Source: Cytophagales bacterium
GTDB lineage: Bacteria > Bacteroidota > Bacteroidia > Cytophagales > Spirosomataceae
DNA: 64,000 bases
Reading direction: 5' to 3'
Assembly (NCBI GenBank): GCA_013298215.1
Contig: JAAFKE010000013.1
Location: 1 to 64,000 of the forward strand
A program made the position numbers and the translations under genes. The notes below the pieces were generated by a model. The model ran no database searches. It worked only from the letters and a program-made list of their open reading frames with translations, and had not been told where the DNA came from. Below are positions 18,562-27,343 of this stretch, piece after piece (within the stretch, counting starts at the first letter, position 1; every line of letters begins with the position of its first letter).

Positions 18562-19092
18562 TTAATAATTTTGTTTGGCGCGCCATTGCCTGATTAGGTT
18601 GCCGCCAATTGGAATAAAATCGGACACCTCGCTGATAATTTTTGGGGCAATGGGCAACACCACTGGGTATAGCAACGAGCCATCTTTTTGATTGGGCGGA
18701 ATAACGACTCCGAACGAACTCAACAACCAAAAAAAAGTACTGATGCCAAACACCCACGTAAAAGCCCCCACCAGTCCACCAGCCACGTTGTCTAAAGTAC
18801 CTAAAATGCTGTATTTGAAAGAGTTGCGAAGCGAAAACCCCAGCCGATTGATGAGCAACACCGTCGGAAAAAATATGATCGAGAACCCTAAATACGGCAA
18901 AATACGGCGCGCCAGCTCCACAGAAATATACGGCGCGAGGAGTTCTATGCCGAAGTTCAGAAACTTAAAACCCACAATCATAGCCACCATAAAAGCAAAT
19001 ACGCCCACAATCTCTACCAGAAGGCCCTTCCGATAACCGTGGTAGGCCCCCCAAATGAGTGGTATGACAATGAGAATATCAATCGTTTTCAT
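18562..19092 (-). CDS. CvpA-family membrane protein
   Basis: A 176-residue protein with four to five predicted TM helices matching the CvpA/colicin V production family; the opening segment DILIVIPLIWGAYHGYRKG is typical. The family's role is uncertain; it has been linked to envelope stress tolerance. It starts 6 nt after yqeY and ends 16 nt before trpA, so all are probably on one mRNA. Confidence 0.88.
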   Translation of the reverse strand: MKTIDILIVIPLIWGAYHGYRKGLLVEIVGVFAFMVAMIVGFKFLNFGIELLAPYISVELARRILPYLGFSIIFFPTVLLINRLGFSLRNSFKYSILGTLDNVAGGLVGAFTWVFGISTFFWLLSSFGVVIPPNQKDGSLLYPVVLPIAPKIISEVSDFIPIGGNLIRQWRAKQNY

Positions 19093-19098
19093 GCGTCG

Positions 19099-19548
19099 CT
19101 ACGACAACAGCGTTTTTACCATCACCGAAATGGCCTTGCCCTCGGCAATGCCCGCGAGTTCTTTACTGGCCACGCCCATCATTTTGCCCATGTCGGCGGG
19201 CGACGACGCACCTACGCGCGTCATTATTTCTTGCAACTTGGCGCGGAGTTCGTCTTCGGTTAGTTGCTGGGGTAAAAAACCCTCGATGACCGCAATCTCG
19301 GCGGCTTCGATGGCCAGCAGGTCTTCGCGGTTTTGCTGTTTGTATATCTCGGCCGAATCTTTGCGCTGCTTGACGGCTTTGGTCAATATCTTGATCTCCT
19401 CGTCGGGTTTGAGGCCGTCGCCCGCGCCCTCTTTGGTTTCTTCGAGCAGGATCATCGATTTTATGGCGCGTAGTGCCCGCAATCGGTCGGCGTTTTTGGC
19501 CAACATCGCCTGCTTTATTTCGGCATCAATTTGTTGTTTGAGGGTCAT
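19099..19548 (-). CDS. GatB/YqeY domain protein
   Basis: A 149-residue stand-alone YqeY protein, related to the C-terminal tRNA-binding domain of the GatB amidotransferase subunit. It is all helical, with the family ends ALRAIKSMILLEE and GMMGVASKELAGIAEGKAI-like segments (here MGKMMGVASKEL). Its precise function is not known. It is the first gene of the minus-strand run leading to mfd and has a good promoter at 19621-19653. Confidence 0.93.
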   Translation of the reverse strand: MTLKQQIDAEIKQAMLAKNADRLRALRAIKSMILLEETKEGAGDGLKPDEEIKILTKAVKQRKDSAEIYKQQNREDLLAIEAAEIAVIEGFLPQQLTEDELRAKLQEIMTRVGASSPADMGKMMGVASKELAGIAEGKAISVMVKTLLS

Positions 19549-19620
19549 AAAAATACAGTTTGAAGTCGTTTATTTGGAGTTTTGGCGGTTTGTCGTTTTA
19601 TTTCTCCTACAATTAAAACG

Positions 19621-19653
19621 CAAAAGTACGAATCTGAGTTACATTTATCACAA
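19621..19653 (-). promoter_or_regulatory. Promoter of the yqeY-cvpA-trpA-mfd operon
   Basis: On the minus strand: TTG (19653-19651), a 22-nt spacer and TACTTTTG (19628-19621), an exact -7 element, about 70 nt before the yqeY start. Confidence 0.6.
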
Positions 19654-19675
19654 AACTATTCATCCAACCGTGTTT

Positions 19676-20902
19676 ATGAGGCCATTGCCCAACATCAAAC
19701 TTTCTGATTATCAGTACAACCTACCCGACGACCGCATTGCCAAGTACCCGCTCACCCCGCGCGACGCGTCCAAATTATTGGTCTTTCAAAACGGCCAAAT
19801 CACCCACCGAACTTTCACCGACCTGCCCGATGCGCTGCCCGATGGTAGTTTTTTGGTTTTCAACGACACCAAAGTTATTCCCGCGCGGCTGTTTTTTCAA
19901 CGATCAACGGGCGCAACCATTGAGGTATTTTTGTTGCACCCCGAGGCCCCGTCGCGGGTTATTAGCGAGGCCATGCAGGCCCAACGCACCTGCACGTGGC
20001 AGTGTATGATTGGCCATAAAAAACGCTGGAAGCCCAACGAAACGCTCAGTTGCCAGCTCCAAACCAACAACTTGACCGTGACGCTGAACGCCCAACTGAT
20101 TGACCACCAGCACAACTGGGTGCAACTAAGCTGGGATGCCGACCTGCCCTTTGTGGACATTGTGCAGGCGGCGGGGCAGATTCCGCTCCCGCCCTACCTA
20201 AACCGCCACACCGAAGAGCAAGACAAGACGACCTACCAAACCGTTTATTCAAAAATTGAGGGGGCCGTGGCCGCACCCACGGCAGGTTTGCACTTCACAG
20301 ACCGCGTTTTTGGGCAGCTCAAAGTGCGCGGCATCGGCCACGACTTTGTGACCCTCCACGTGGGCGCGGGGACTTTCCAGCCCGTGAAAGCCCAAAACGC
20401 CATCGAACACCCCATGCACGCCGAGCAGGTTGTATATTCCAAAGACTTAATCGTGAGCGCGTTGGCTCAAATAGACAACCTAATTGCCGTTGGCACAACC
20501 AGTATGCGCGCCTTAGAAAGTTTGTATTGGTTTGGGGTAAAACTACTGCGGGAGGCTCCCACCGACGGCGTTCATTTTGTCGAGCAGTTGTATCCTTACC
20601 AGTTTGAAGAGGACGATTTGCCCGCACCCAGGGTCGCACTCGCGGCCGTTTTGGCGCACTTAGAAACCACCAACCAGCCCGCGTTTGTGGGCGAAACCAG
20701 CATTATGATCGTGCCCAGCTACGGTTTTAAGCTCTGCCGAGGGCTCATTACCAACTACCACCAGCCCAATTCTACGCTCCTGATGCTCATTGCGGCGTTG
20801 GTGGGCGATGCCTGGCACGAAATCTACGCCCAAGCCATGCAAAACGACTACCGATTTTTGAGCTACGGCGATTCGTCGCTCTTATTGCCCGAGCCGTCAT
20901 AA
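19676..20902 (+). CDS. queA: tRNA preQ1(34) S-adenosylmethionine ribosyltransferase-isomerase
   Basis: Transfers the ribosyl part of SAM to 7-aminomethyl-7-deazaguanine in tRNA, forming epoxyqueuosine (queuosine pathway). The 408-residue protein shows the QueA signatures YNLPDDRIAKYPL, FNDTKVIPARL, AAPTAGLHFTDRV, HVGAGTFQPVK and GFKLCRGLITNYHQPNSTL. The frame stays open upstream through the antisense of yqeY, but the ATG at 19676 (MRPLPNIKLSDY) matches the family's N-terminus. It is longer than E. coli QueA, as is usual in Bacteroidota. No other queuosine genes are nearby. Confidence 0.96.
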   Translation: MRPLPNIKLSDYQYNLPDDRIAKYPLTPRDASKLLVFQNGQITHRTFTDLPDALPDGSFLVFNDTKVIPARLFFQRSTGATIEVFLLHPEAPSRVISEAMQAQRTCTWQCMIGHKKRWKPNETLSCQLQTNNLTVTLNAQLIDHQHNWVQLSWDADLPFVDIVQAAGQIPLPPYLNRHTEEQDKTTYQTVYSKIEGAVAAPTAGLHFTDRVFGQLKVRGIGHDFVTLHVGAGTFQPVKAQNAIEHPMHAEQVVYSKDLIVSALAQIDNLIAVGTTSMRALESLYWFGVKLLREAPTDGVHFVEQLYPYQFEEDDLPAPRVALAAVLAHLETTNQPAFVGETSIMIVPSYGFKLCRGLITNYHQPNSTLLMLIAALVGDAWHEIYAQAMQNDYRFLSYGDSSLLLPEPS

Positions 20903-20919
20903 TTGTGTGATTAGTTTCG

Positions 20920-20927
20920 TAGCTTTG
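20920..20927 (+). promoter_or_regulatory. -7 element before the MMPL/RND exporter gene
   Basis: TAGCTTTG, an exact TAnnTTTG, about 50 nt before ATG 20977 and just after the queA stop. The nearest TTG is spaced only 14 nt away. Confidence 0.5.
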
Positions 20928-20976
20928 TGGGCTTGACAAACTAACCACCACCGCCTCCAAAAATTATTTAACCCCC

Positions 20977-23316
20977 ATGTTTTGGCTTAAACTCGCTCAG
21001 CTTATCATCAACCGGCGCGTGCCGATGCTGCTTTTGGTGCTTTTGTCCACTGGTTTTATGGCCTACCAAGCCTCTCAGATCAAACTGGGCTACGAACTGG
21101 CCAAGATACTCCCGCAGTCGGACGAGAATTTTAAACTCTACGAAGACTTTAAAGCCCGCTACGGCGAAGACGGCAACGTGATTGCGGTCGGAATAGAAAC
21201 CCAGAAAATGTACGAGCTCCAAACGTTCGACAACTGGTATGATCTTAATCAGCACATCAAGGCCATCGGGGGCATAAAAAACGTGGTCTCCAACGCCAAC
21301 CTGGTAGAAATAATTAGGAACGACAGCCTCAAACGCTTCGATTTCAAACCGCTGGTTTCGCGAAAACCCAAAAAACAAAGCGAAGTCGATAGCGTCCGCG
21401 CCAAAATAGACCAAATGCCGTTTTATAAAGGACTGATTGTGAGCCAAAACGGCGGCGCACACCTCATGCTCATCACGCTCGACCAAAGTAAGCTCAACTC
21501 CAAAAACCGCATTACAATCTCCGAAGAGATCAAGGCCGAGGCACTGGCGTTTGGCAAAACCAACGACGTTCACGTGCATCTGTCGGGAATGCCCTACATC
21601 CGAACTGAGTTTATGGCCCTGGTAAAATCAGAAATGACCCTGTTTTCGGTGTTGGCGTTTGCCGTCACGGCCCTCATTTTACTGATTTTCTTTCGGTCGG
21701 GTATCGTCATGTTTGTGTCGATGTTTGTGGTGGCGTTGGGCGTGTTGTGGTCGATGGGCTGGATTGTTCTCTTTGGTTTCAAAATATCGCTCCTCACTGG
21801 CCTCATTCCGTCGCTCATTATTGTTATTGGCGTTCCCAATTCGGTTTTCATCATCAATAAATACCACCAAGAATACGCCCGCCACGGCGACAAAATGAAG
21901 GCCCTAACCACGGCCACCGAAAAAATTGGCGAGACCACCTTCTGGGCCAACATCACTACGTCGATTGGTTTCGGGGTTTTTTACCTCACGGGTAGCCCGC
22001 TGCTGCTGGAGTTTGGTTTGGTGGCCGCCCTGAGCGTAATGGCCACCTACGCCGTGTCGTTGGTGATGATCCCGGTGCTGTTTAGTTTTTTGCCCCCACC
22101 CCAAAAACGCCACGTAGCGCGGCTCGAAAACAAAACCATTACCGCTTTTTTGCGCTGGGTAAACGGCATCGTCCAAACCCGCCGATCGTTGATATACAGT
22201 GTGGTGGCGGTGCTAACGGCGCTGGGCATTTGGGGTATTACAAAAATAACGGCCATCGGCTACATTGTAGATGACCTGCCCTCCGACAGTGCCATTTATA
22301 CCGACCTCAAATTTATTGAACGCAACTTCAACGGCATTTTGCCCTTCGAGGTGGCCATAGATGCCCAACGGCCAGGCCGCGCCCTGCAACCGCAGACGCT
22401 CACCAAAATTAAACTCATGCAAAAAGAGTTTGCCAAGTATTCGGAGTTTGCCAAACCCGTTTCACTGGTAGAGGCCATCAAGGTTGTTTACCAAGCCTAT
22501 CGCGGCGGCGACCCCAAGTATTTTGTACTACCGCCCGTGTCTGAACTCAACAAACTGACGCAGTACATCAACACCGTGGACGGAAAAGAAAACGCAATAA
22601 AAGGGTTTTTGGACAGCACCCGCCAGCACACCCGCGTGAGCTTTCAGATTGCCGATGTGGGCACGCGGCGCATCACCGAGTTGTATGACACACTACAGCC
22701 CAAAATTGATACGATCTTTAACTTTGACCGCGAAACGGGCCAAATGCTCCCCGCCGCCGACCGCTACGATGCCCGCATCACTGGCAACAGCGTGGTGTTT
22801 ACAAAGGGAAATACCTACCTCCAAAAAAACCTGGTAGAAAGCACCCTGCTGGCCATCTTGTTGATCTCGATCTTGATGGTTATCCTCTTCGGCGACTGGC
22901 GCATGATCCTCATTGCCATCGTTCCCAGTCTGGTGCCGCTCCTCATTACGGCGGGCATTATGGGCCTGGCGGGCATCCACCTCAAACCGTCCACGACGCT
23001 CATTTTTAGCATTGCCTTCGGGCTGTCATCCGACGGAACCATTTATTTTTTGACCAAATACAAAGACGAGTTCCGCAACGCCAAACGGAGCGTGCAAGAT
23101 GCCGTAACGCAAACCATTTTGTTTACGGGCATCAGTATGTTTTATACCGCTATTATTTTGTTTTCGGGCTTTGCCATTTATGCAGCGTCCACTTTTCAGG
23201 GAACGGTGGCGTTGGGTATTTTGGTGTCGATCACCCTGCTGATGGGCATGGCGAGCAATTTAATTTTGCTGCCCGCGTTTTTATTGACCCTCAACAAAAG
23301 AATGGCTACGAAGTAA
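20977..23316 (+). CDS. MMPL/RND-family exporter
   Basis: A 779-residue inner-membrane protein with two repeats, each with one TM helix, a ~150-200-residue periplasmic loop and a cluster of five TM helices (first cluster about residues 220-370; second about 630-775). This is the layout of the MMPL/RND superfamily with shortened loops, as in HpnN-type lipid exporters. No adaptor or outer-membrane partner lies nearby, unlike the pump at 2960. Export of a lipid or other hydrophobic compound is likely from the family, but the substrate is unknown. Confidence 0.9.
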   Translation: MFWLKLAQLIINRRVPMLLLVLLSTGFMAYQASQIKLGYELAKILPQSDENFKLYEDFKARYGEDGNVIAVGIETQKMYELQTFDNWYDLNQHIKAIGGIKNVVSNANLVEIIRNDSLKRFDFKPLVSRKPKKQSEVDSVRAKIDQMPFYKGLIVSQNGGAHLMLITLDQSKLNSKNRITISEEIKAEALAFGKTNDVHVHLSGMPYIRTEFMALVKSEMTLFSVLAFAVTALILLIFFRSGIVMFVSMFVVALGVLWSMGWIVLFGFKISLLTGLIPSLIIVIGVPNSVFIINKYHQEYARHGDKMKALTTATEKIGETTFWANITTSIGFGVFYLTGSPLLLEFGLVAALSVMATYAVSLVMIPVLFSFLPPPQKRHVARLENKTITAFLRWVNGIVQTRRSLIYSVVAVLTALGIWGITKITAIGYIVDDLPSDSAIYTDLKFIERNFNGILPFEVAIDAQRPGRALQPQTLTKIKLMQKEFAKYSEFAKPVSLVEAIKVVYQAYRGGDPKYFVLPPVSELNKLTQYINTVDGKENAIKGFLDSTRQHTRVSFQIADVGTRRITELYDTLQPKIDTIFNFDRETGQMLPAADRYDARITGNSVVFTKGNTYLQKNLVESTLLAILLISILMVILFGDWRMILIAIVPSLVPLLITAGIMGLAGIHLKPSTTLIFSIAFGLSSDGTIYFLTKYKDEFRNAKRSVQDAVTQTILFTGISMFYTAIILFSGFAIYAASTFQGTVALGILVSITLLMGMASNLILLPAFLLTLNKRMATK

Positions 23317-23411
23317 AAAACCATTTTTTATTTGGCAGACTGTACTTATTTTTACGGGATATTCCGATAATGATCGAAATAACAAAATCAAACAAATAAT
23401 AATAAACACAG

Positions 23412-24677
23412 ATGAGAAAAACAACAGTAGCATTGGCTTTGGCTGGATTGATGGCGGGCAGCGCAGCGGTGGCTCAAAAAATTGAGTTCAACGGCCGTGG
23501 AATTGTGGCGTTGTCGGACGGCGACATGGCGGCTTCGGCTTTCATAGACGGCAAATTGATGAAAGAGCAGGGCGTTCGAGACGCGCTCTCGGTTTATACT
23601 TTCCCGCTCAAACGCGGCATGGAAGTGGGCAACTCGCTGGTGTCGAACTCGGCTTTGAGTGGCAACAAAGGCGTGGTTTTGGCCAACGACGGACGCACCG
23701 CTTTTGTGATAGAAACCCGTGGCATGACCGCCGACAGCGTGGCCAGTGTCAAAAACCCGGGCACCGACCTCCCCGCTGGTAGTGCCATGTTTATTGTCGA
23801 TCTGGGCAACCCCACCAAACCAGCCGCCAAGAAATTTTCGGTTGGCAAAAACCCAATGGCGGTCGATATGTTGCAAAACCAACTTTTGGTAACAACCGAG
23901 GAGGCCGGCAAAGAACTGCGCCTGCTCGAAATCGGAGCGGGTGGACTGCCAACCCGCAACGTGGTGGTGGCCTTGAACCTAACGGGCGGCATACGTGCCA
24001 CCGACGTGACGTGGCACCCAGGGGGCGAGTTCATCGCACTCACATTGGAAGAAAACAAAGAGGTGGTTTTGTATAAAGCCAACCGCAACCCGCAAGGAAA
24101 AATAGCTACCTTTTTGCCCTTCGGAAAGCCCCTCAAAGTGGGCGACAAGCCTGGCGCGGGGATGTTTACGCCCGACGGTAATTTTTACGTAATCGCCGAC
24201 CTCAAAGACGGCAAAGCCAACGGTGACGTGTTTGTGGTGAAGTTTACGACCGAGGGTGATGCCGCCACGGCCGAGCACAAGATTGTGTCGCAGGCAACTG
24301 TGGGTGCAGCCGCCGAAGGTTTTGCGATGAACCCCGACGGAACAATGTTGGTGGTAGCCAACAAAAAAACCACCCACCAACCCTGGGAAAACACCGACTT
24401 TACGCCCAAAAGCTCGCTTTCGTTGCTTAGTTTGGCCAAAGACGGCAAGCTGGTTAATGTGGCCGAAACCGAACTCGACGGCCTGATGCCCGAAAGTGTT
24501 TGCTTTGATAAAACGGGCGACAACGTGGCCGTGGCCGTGTACGAATACTTCGATTTTGGCCGACGCAACGGCGGCATCGAGTTCTTTAAAGTAAACAAAA
24601 CCACGCCCGCACTCACCAAGCAGTTGGGCAAAATAAACGCCCCGCGCGGTTGCCACGCCCTGCGCCTGATGAACTAA
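23412..24677 (+). CDS. Secreted beta-propeller protein (YncE/lactonase-like)
   Basis: A 421-residue protein with a Sec signal peptide (ends AVAQ near residue 22) and repeated blade-like segments (for example VVLANDGRTAFVIE, MFTPDGNFYVIADL, FAMNPDGTMLVVAN and VCFDKTGDNVAVAVYEY), which point to a seven-bladed propeller like YncE and the 6-phosphogluconolactonase family. The catalytic role, if any, is unknown; a periplasmic binding or scaffold role is possible. A strong terminator follows the gene. Confidence 0.75.
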   Translation: MRKTTVALALAGLMAGSAAVAQKIEFNGRGIVALSDGDMAASAFIDGKLMKEQGVRDALSVYTFPLKRGMEVGNSLVSNSALSGNKGVVLANDGRTAFVIETRGMTADSVASVKNPGTDLPAGSAMFIVDLGNPTKPAAKKFSVGKNPMAVDMLQNQLLVTTEEAGKELRLLEIGAGGLPTRNVVVALNLTGGIRATDVTWHPGGEFIALTLEENKEVVLYKANRNPQGKIATFLPFGKPLKVGDKPGAGMFTPDGNFYVIADLKDGKANGDVFVVKFTTEGDAATAEHKIVSQATVGAAAEGFAMNPDGTMLVVANKKTTHQPWENTDFTPKSSLSLLSLAKDGKLVNVAETELDGLMPESVCFDKTGDNVAVAVYEYFDFGRRNGGIEFFKVNKTTPALTKQLGKINAPRGCHALRLMN

Positions 24678-24706
24678 TCCATTGATGCTGGTCATTTTAA
24701 CCCTCA

Positions 24707-24742
24707 AAAAAGCGCGGGCAGTCCCAACTGTTCGCGCTTTTT
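24707..24742 (+). terminator. Terminator after the beta-propeller gene
   Basis: A long hairpin: AAAAAGCGCG pairs with CGCGCTTTTT, and the stem continues inward through two G-U pairs to CAGT/ACTG around a CCCA loop. Its T run ends only 7 nt before the ATG of the histidine kinase gene. Confidence 0.8.
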
Positions 24743-24749
24743 ACGCCCC

Positions 24750-25787
24750 ATGATCTTCCACCCGCGCCTGATCGCTTTTTTTGTTGCCTCCCTTATATCG
24801 GCACTCACCACCACATTTTTGTCGTTTGTGAATGGCGCAACCAGCAGCTTGCTCTTCGTGGCTGGTGTTTCGAGTTTTTCAGTGGCATTTTTCCTGATCC
24901 TCTACGCCCTCGAACTGCTCATTTTTAGGGAGGTGAACAAAATTTATACCACCATCCGTAAACTCAAAATCAAAGATTTCGACATCTCGCGCAAATCGCT
25001 CATCAAAAACAGCAATCCGTTTCGTAAATTGAACGACGAAATATTTGTTTACGTAGCCAAAAAACAAAAAGAGATCGACGAGCTCAAGCAATTGGAGCAG
25101 TTTAGGCGCGAGTTTTTGGCCGACGTGTCGCACGAATTGAAGACCCCCATCTTTGCCGCCCAGGGTTTTATTCACACCCTCATCGACGGCGCAGTGGACG
25201 ACGTGCGGGTGCGCGACAAGTTTTTGGGCAAAGCCGCCAAAAGTTTAGACGGCCTCGACGCGCTCGTCAAAGACCTCGTGGCGCTGTCGCAGATGGAAAC
25301 TGGGGCCATAAAAATGCACTTAGAACCCGTTGATATTCACCACACAACACTCGAAATATTTGAACAATTAGAAAGCCTGGCGGTATCTAAAAAAATTACG
25401 CTTCGCACTAAGAGCGACCTCGCGGGCCCCGTGTTGGTGAAAGCCGATGCCCAGCGGATTGTGCAGGTAATGACAAATTTGATCGAAAACGCCATCAAAT
25501 ACGGCCACGAAAGCGGCAAGGTTCAAGTAGAGTTTACCGACGTAAAAAAACACGTGGTCGTAAACGTCTCCGACGACGGCCCTGGCATACCGCTCGTGCA
25601 CATAAACCGTATTTTTGAACGTTTTTATAGGGTCGATAAAAGCCGCTCCAAAGAAAAGGGCGGCACGGGCCTGGGGCTGGCCATCGTCAAGCACATCGTC
25701 AACGCCCACGGTTCTAAAATAACCGTAATGAGCAAAATCGACAAAGGCACAACTTTTACGTTTAAATTAGACAAAACCAACCCCTGA
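24750..25787 (+). CDS. PhoR-type sensor histidine kinase
   Basis: A 345-residue kinase with two N-terminal TM helices (about residues 5-25 and 35-58) and almost no periplasmic domain. After a short linker comes the HisKA domain with His128 (FLADVSHELKTPI), then a HATPase domain with N box (NLIENAIKYG), G1 (DDGPGIP) and G2 (GTGLGLAIV). This is the PhoR/ResE-like Bacteroidota class. No response regulator is adjacent; the PhoB-like one at 13533-14240 is a candidate partner. The ATG lies 7 nt after a strong terminator, so the source of its transcript is unclear. Confidence 0.94.
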   Translation: MIFHPRLIAFFVASLISALTTTFLSFVNGATSSLLFVAGVSSFSVAFFLILYALELLIFREVNKIYTTIRKLKIKDFDISRKSLIKNSNPFRKLNDEIFVYVAKKQKEIDELKQLEQFRREFLADVSHELKTPIFAAQGFIHTLIDGAVDDVRVRDKFLGKAAKSLDGLDALVKDLVALSQMETGAIKMHLEPVDIHHTTLEIFEQLESLAVSKKITLRTKSDLAGPVLVKADAQRIVQVMTNLIENAIKYGHESGKVQVEFTDVKKHVVVNVSDDGPGIPLVHINRIFERFYRVDKSRSKEKGGTGLGLAIVKHIVNAHGSKITVMSKIDKGTTFTFKLDKTNP

Positions 25788-25907
25788 GCGGTCTTCATCT
25801 CTTGGCAAAAACCGCAGAGAACATTCGTCGGCTAAAAGCGAGTGGGGCTTGCGGAGGGCAACTCCAAATTGAGACACTATAAAGCTAAAAGTCGATCCAG
25901 ACCAGTG

Positions 25908-26204
25908 CTAAAACACGATCTTATTTTTCCTCACCACCACGTTCAACCACACTTGTCGGCCTAAAATATCCAAATCTCGAACTCGGTGCAACGTACTTTT
26001 ATCAACTTTTGCAGTTAGTTCTCCACAATCTGGACAAGGACATTTCGGAATAGTATTTTTCACAAAACATGAAATAAATATCTTACTCCCTTCTATCTTT
26101 ATGCTCGTTATGGGTAGGTCAGGTTTAACAATAAATCGTGGATGCTGAAGTTTTCCGTCCACAAATTTAACTCCTTTTCCATTTCCACTACATAGGTCAG
26201 ACAA
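25908..26204 (-). pseudogene. ISL3-type transposase, N-terminal remnant
   Basis: A ~98-residue frame carrying a zinc-binding pair (PKCPCPDCGELT) followed by RVRDLDILGRQVWLNVVVRKN, closely resembling the N-terminal zinc-finger and strand region of ISL3-family transposases (HR..DLP..G..V.L.v..R). In the family the chain continues with a second CxxxxC pair and the DDE domain. Here it stops at 25908 right after RKNKIVF, and nothing like the catalytic domain follows in 25788-25907. The start is unclear (the frame opens at a TTG). No terminal inverted repeats were found. The family call is from pattern memory. Confidence 0.55.
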
Positions 26205-26219
26205 CCGAACGATCCGAAA

Positions 26220-27200
26220 ATGAAATTCTCGCGCCGAAAATTCTTAAAGACTGGCACGCTCGCCACCACTGCGGGGGTGGTGGCTTGCCAAACCGACCCC
26301 AAAAGCGGCAAATCGAACCCACACTCAACGGCGGGTACGCCACTGGTGATCTCGACCTGGAAACAACCCAAGGCCAACGCCGCCGCCGTGGCCGTGGTTG
26401 AGCGGCGTGGCCGAGCCCTCGATGCCGTGGAGGCGGGTGTGCGCGTACCCGAGGCCGACCCCAACGACACCAGCGTGGGCTACGGTGGCCGCCCCGACCG
26501 CGACGGCCACGTGACGCTCGACGCTTGCATCATGGACGAGAACGGCAACGCGGGGTCGGTCACTTTTATGGAGGGCATTATGCACGCCGTTTCGGTGGCG
26601 CGACTGGTGATGGAGAAAACCCCGCACGTGATGCTCAGTGGCGACGGAGCCACGCAATTTGCTCGCCAAAATGGGTTCAAAAAAGAAAACCTACTCACCG
26701 ATGACTCAAAAAAAGCGTGGGAAAAATGGCTCGAAACGGCTGACTATAAACCAGTTGCCAACATAGAACGCCACGATACCATTGGGATGCTGGCCATAGA
26801 CGCGGCGGGAAATATTTCGGGGGCTTGCACCACCAGCGGCATGGCCTACAAGCTGCACGGGCGCGTCGGCGACTCGCCCATTATTGGGGCAGGAATGTAC
26901 GTGGACAACGAAATAGGCGGTGCCTGCGCCACGGGATTGGGCGAGTTGGTACTCAGGACGCTGAGTTCGTTTTTGGCCGTAGAACTCATGCGGCAGGGCA
27001 GCACGCCCCAGCAAGCCGCCGAGGAGGCCGTAAAACGAATTGCCCGAAAGCTAAAACCCACCGACGACAGCCAAGTTGGTATTCTGACGGTAAACAAAAA
27101 AGGTGAGCACGGAGCGTACAGCCTCCAAAAGGGTTTTAATTATACCATCTCGCAAAATGGCACCACGCACATTTTAGATGCGCCAGCCGAACGCCAGTAG
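26220..27200 (+). CDS. N4-(beta-N-acetylglucosaminyl)-L-asparaginase (aspartylglucosaminidase-like)
   Basis: An Ntn-hydrolase of 326 residues that would cleave the GlcNAc-asparagine bond of glycopeptides or related beta-aspartyl amides. The self-processing site is His-Asp-Thr187 (ERHDTIGMLAID), with Thr187 as the new N-terminal nucleophile; the following GRVGDSPIIGAGMYVDN and ACATGLGE motifs also match. The N-terminus has a canonical twin-arginine motif (SRRKFLK) and a lipobox-like GVVAC (Cys23), suggesting export as a folded Tat lipoprotein. A second family member follows at 27344, and a transposase remnant lies just upstream. Confidence 0.94.
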   Translation: MKFSRRKFLKTGTLATTAGVVACQTDPKSGKSNPHSTAGTPLVISTWKQPKANAAAVAVVERRGRALDAVEAGVRVPEADPNDTSVGYGGRPDRDGHVTLDACIMDENGNAGSVTFMEGIMHAVSVARLVMEKTPHVMLSGDGATQFARQNGFKKENLLTDDSKKAWEKWLETADYKPVANIERHDTIGMLAIDAAGNISGACTTSGMAYKLHGRVGDSPIIGAGMYVDNEIGGACATGLGELVLRTLSSFLAVELMRQGSTPQQAAEEAVKRIARKLKPTDDSQVGILTVNKKGEHGAYSLQKGFNYTISQNGTTHILDAPAERQ

Positions 27201-27249
27201 TGCCGTTGCTATATTTTTAATTGGTAAGATAAGTGTTTGGGATAAGTAT

Positions 27250-27330
27250 AATCGAATAATGAATATTTATTGACTGTAATTATCTGGTTATCATTTATTT
27301 ATCCTATAATTCATTCAACATTATTACTTA
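27250..27330 (+). repeat. Dispersed ~80-bp repeat, copy 1
   Basis: AT-rich stretch before the isoaspartyl peptidase gene. It shares ordered blocks with 57365-57442: AATCGA, TTTAT 16 nt later, ACTGT, AATTAT, TTTATT and a final 22-nt block (27309-27330) with one mismatch. Its ends are not defined. Confidence 0.45.
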
Positions 27331-27343
27331 ATAAACAACCAAA

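Noticed and set aside
19055-19675. A long open frame upstream of queA, making a 615-residue protein
   Set aside because: The first ~207 residues are the antisense of yqeY. The family N-terminus begins at ATG 19676.
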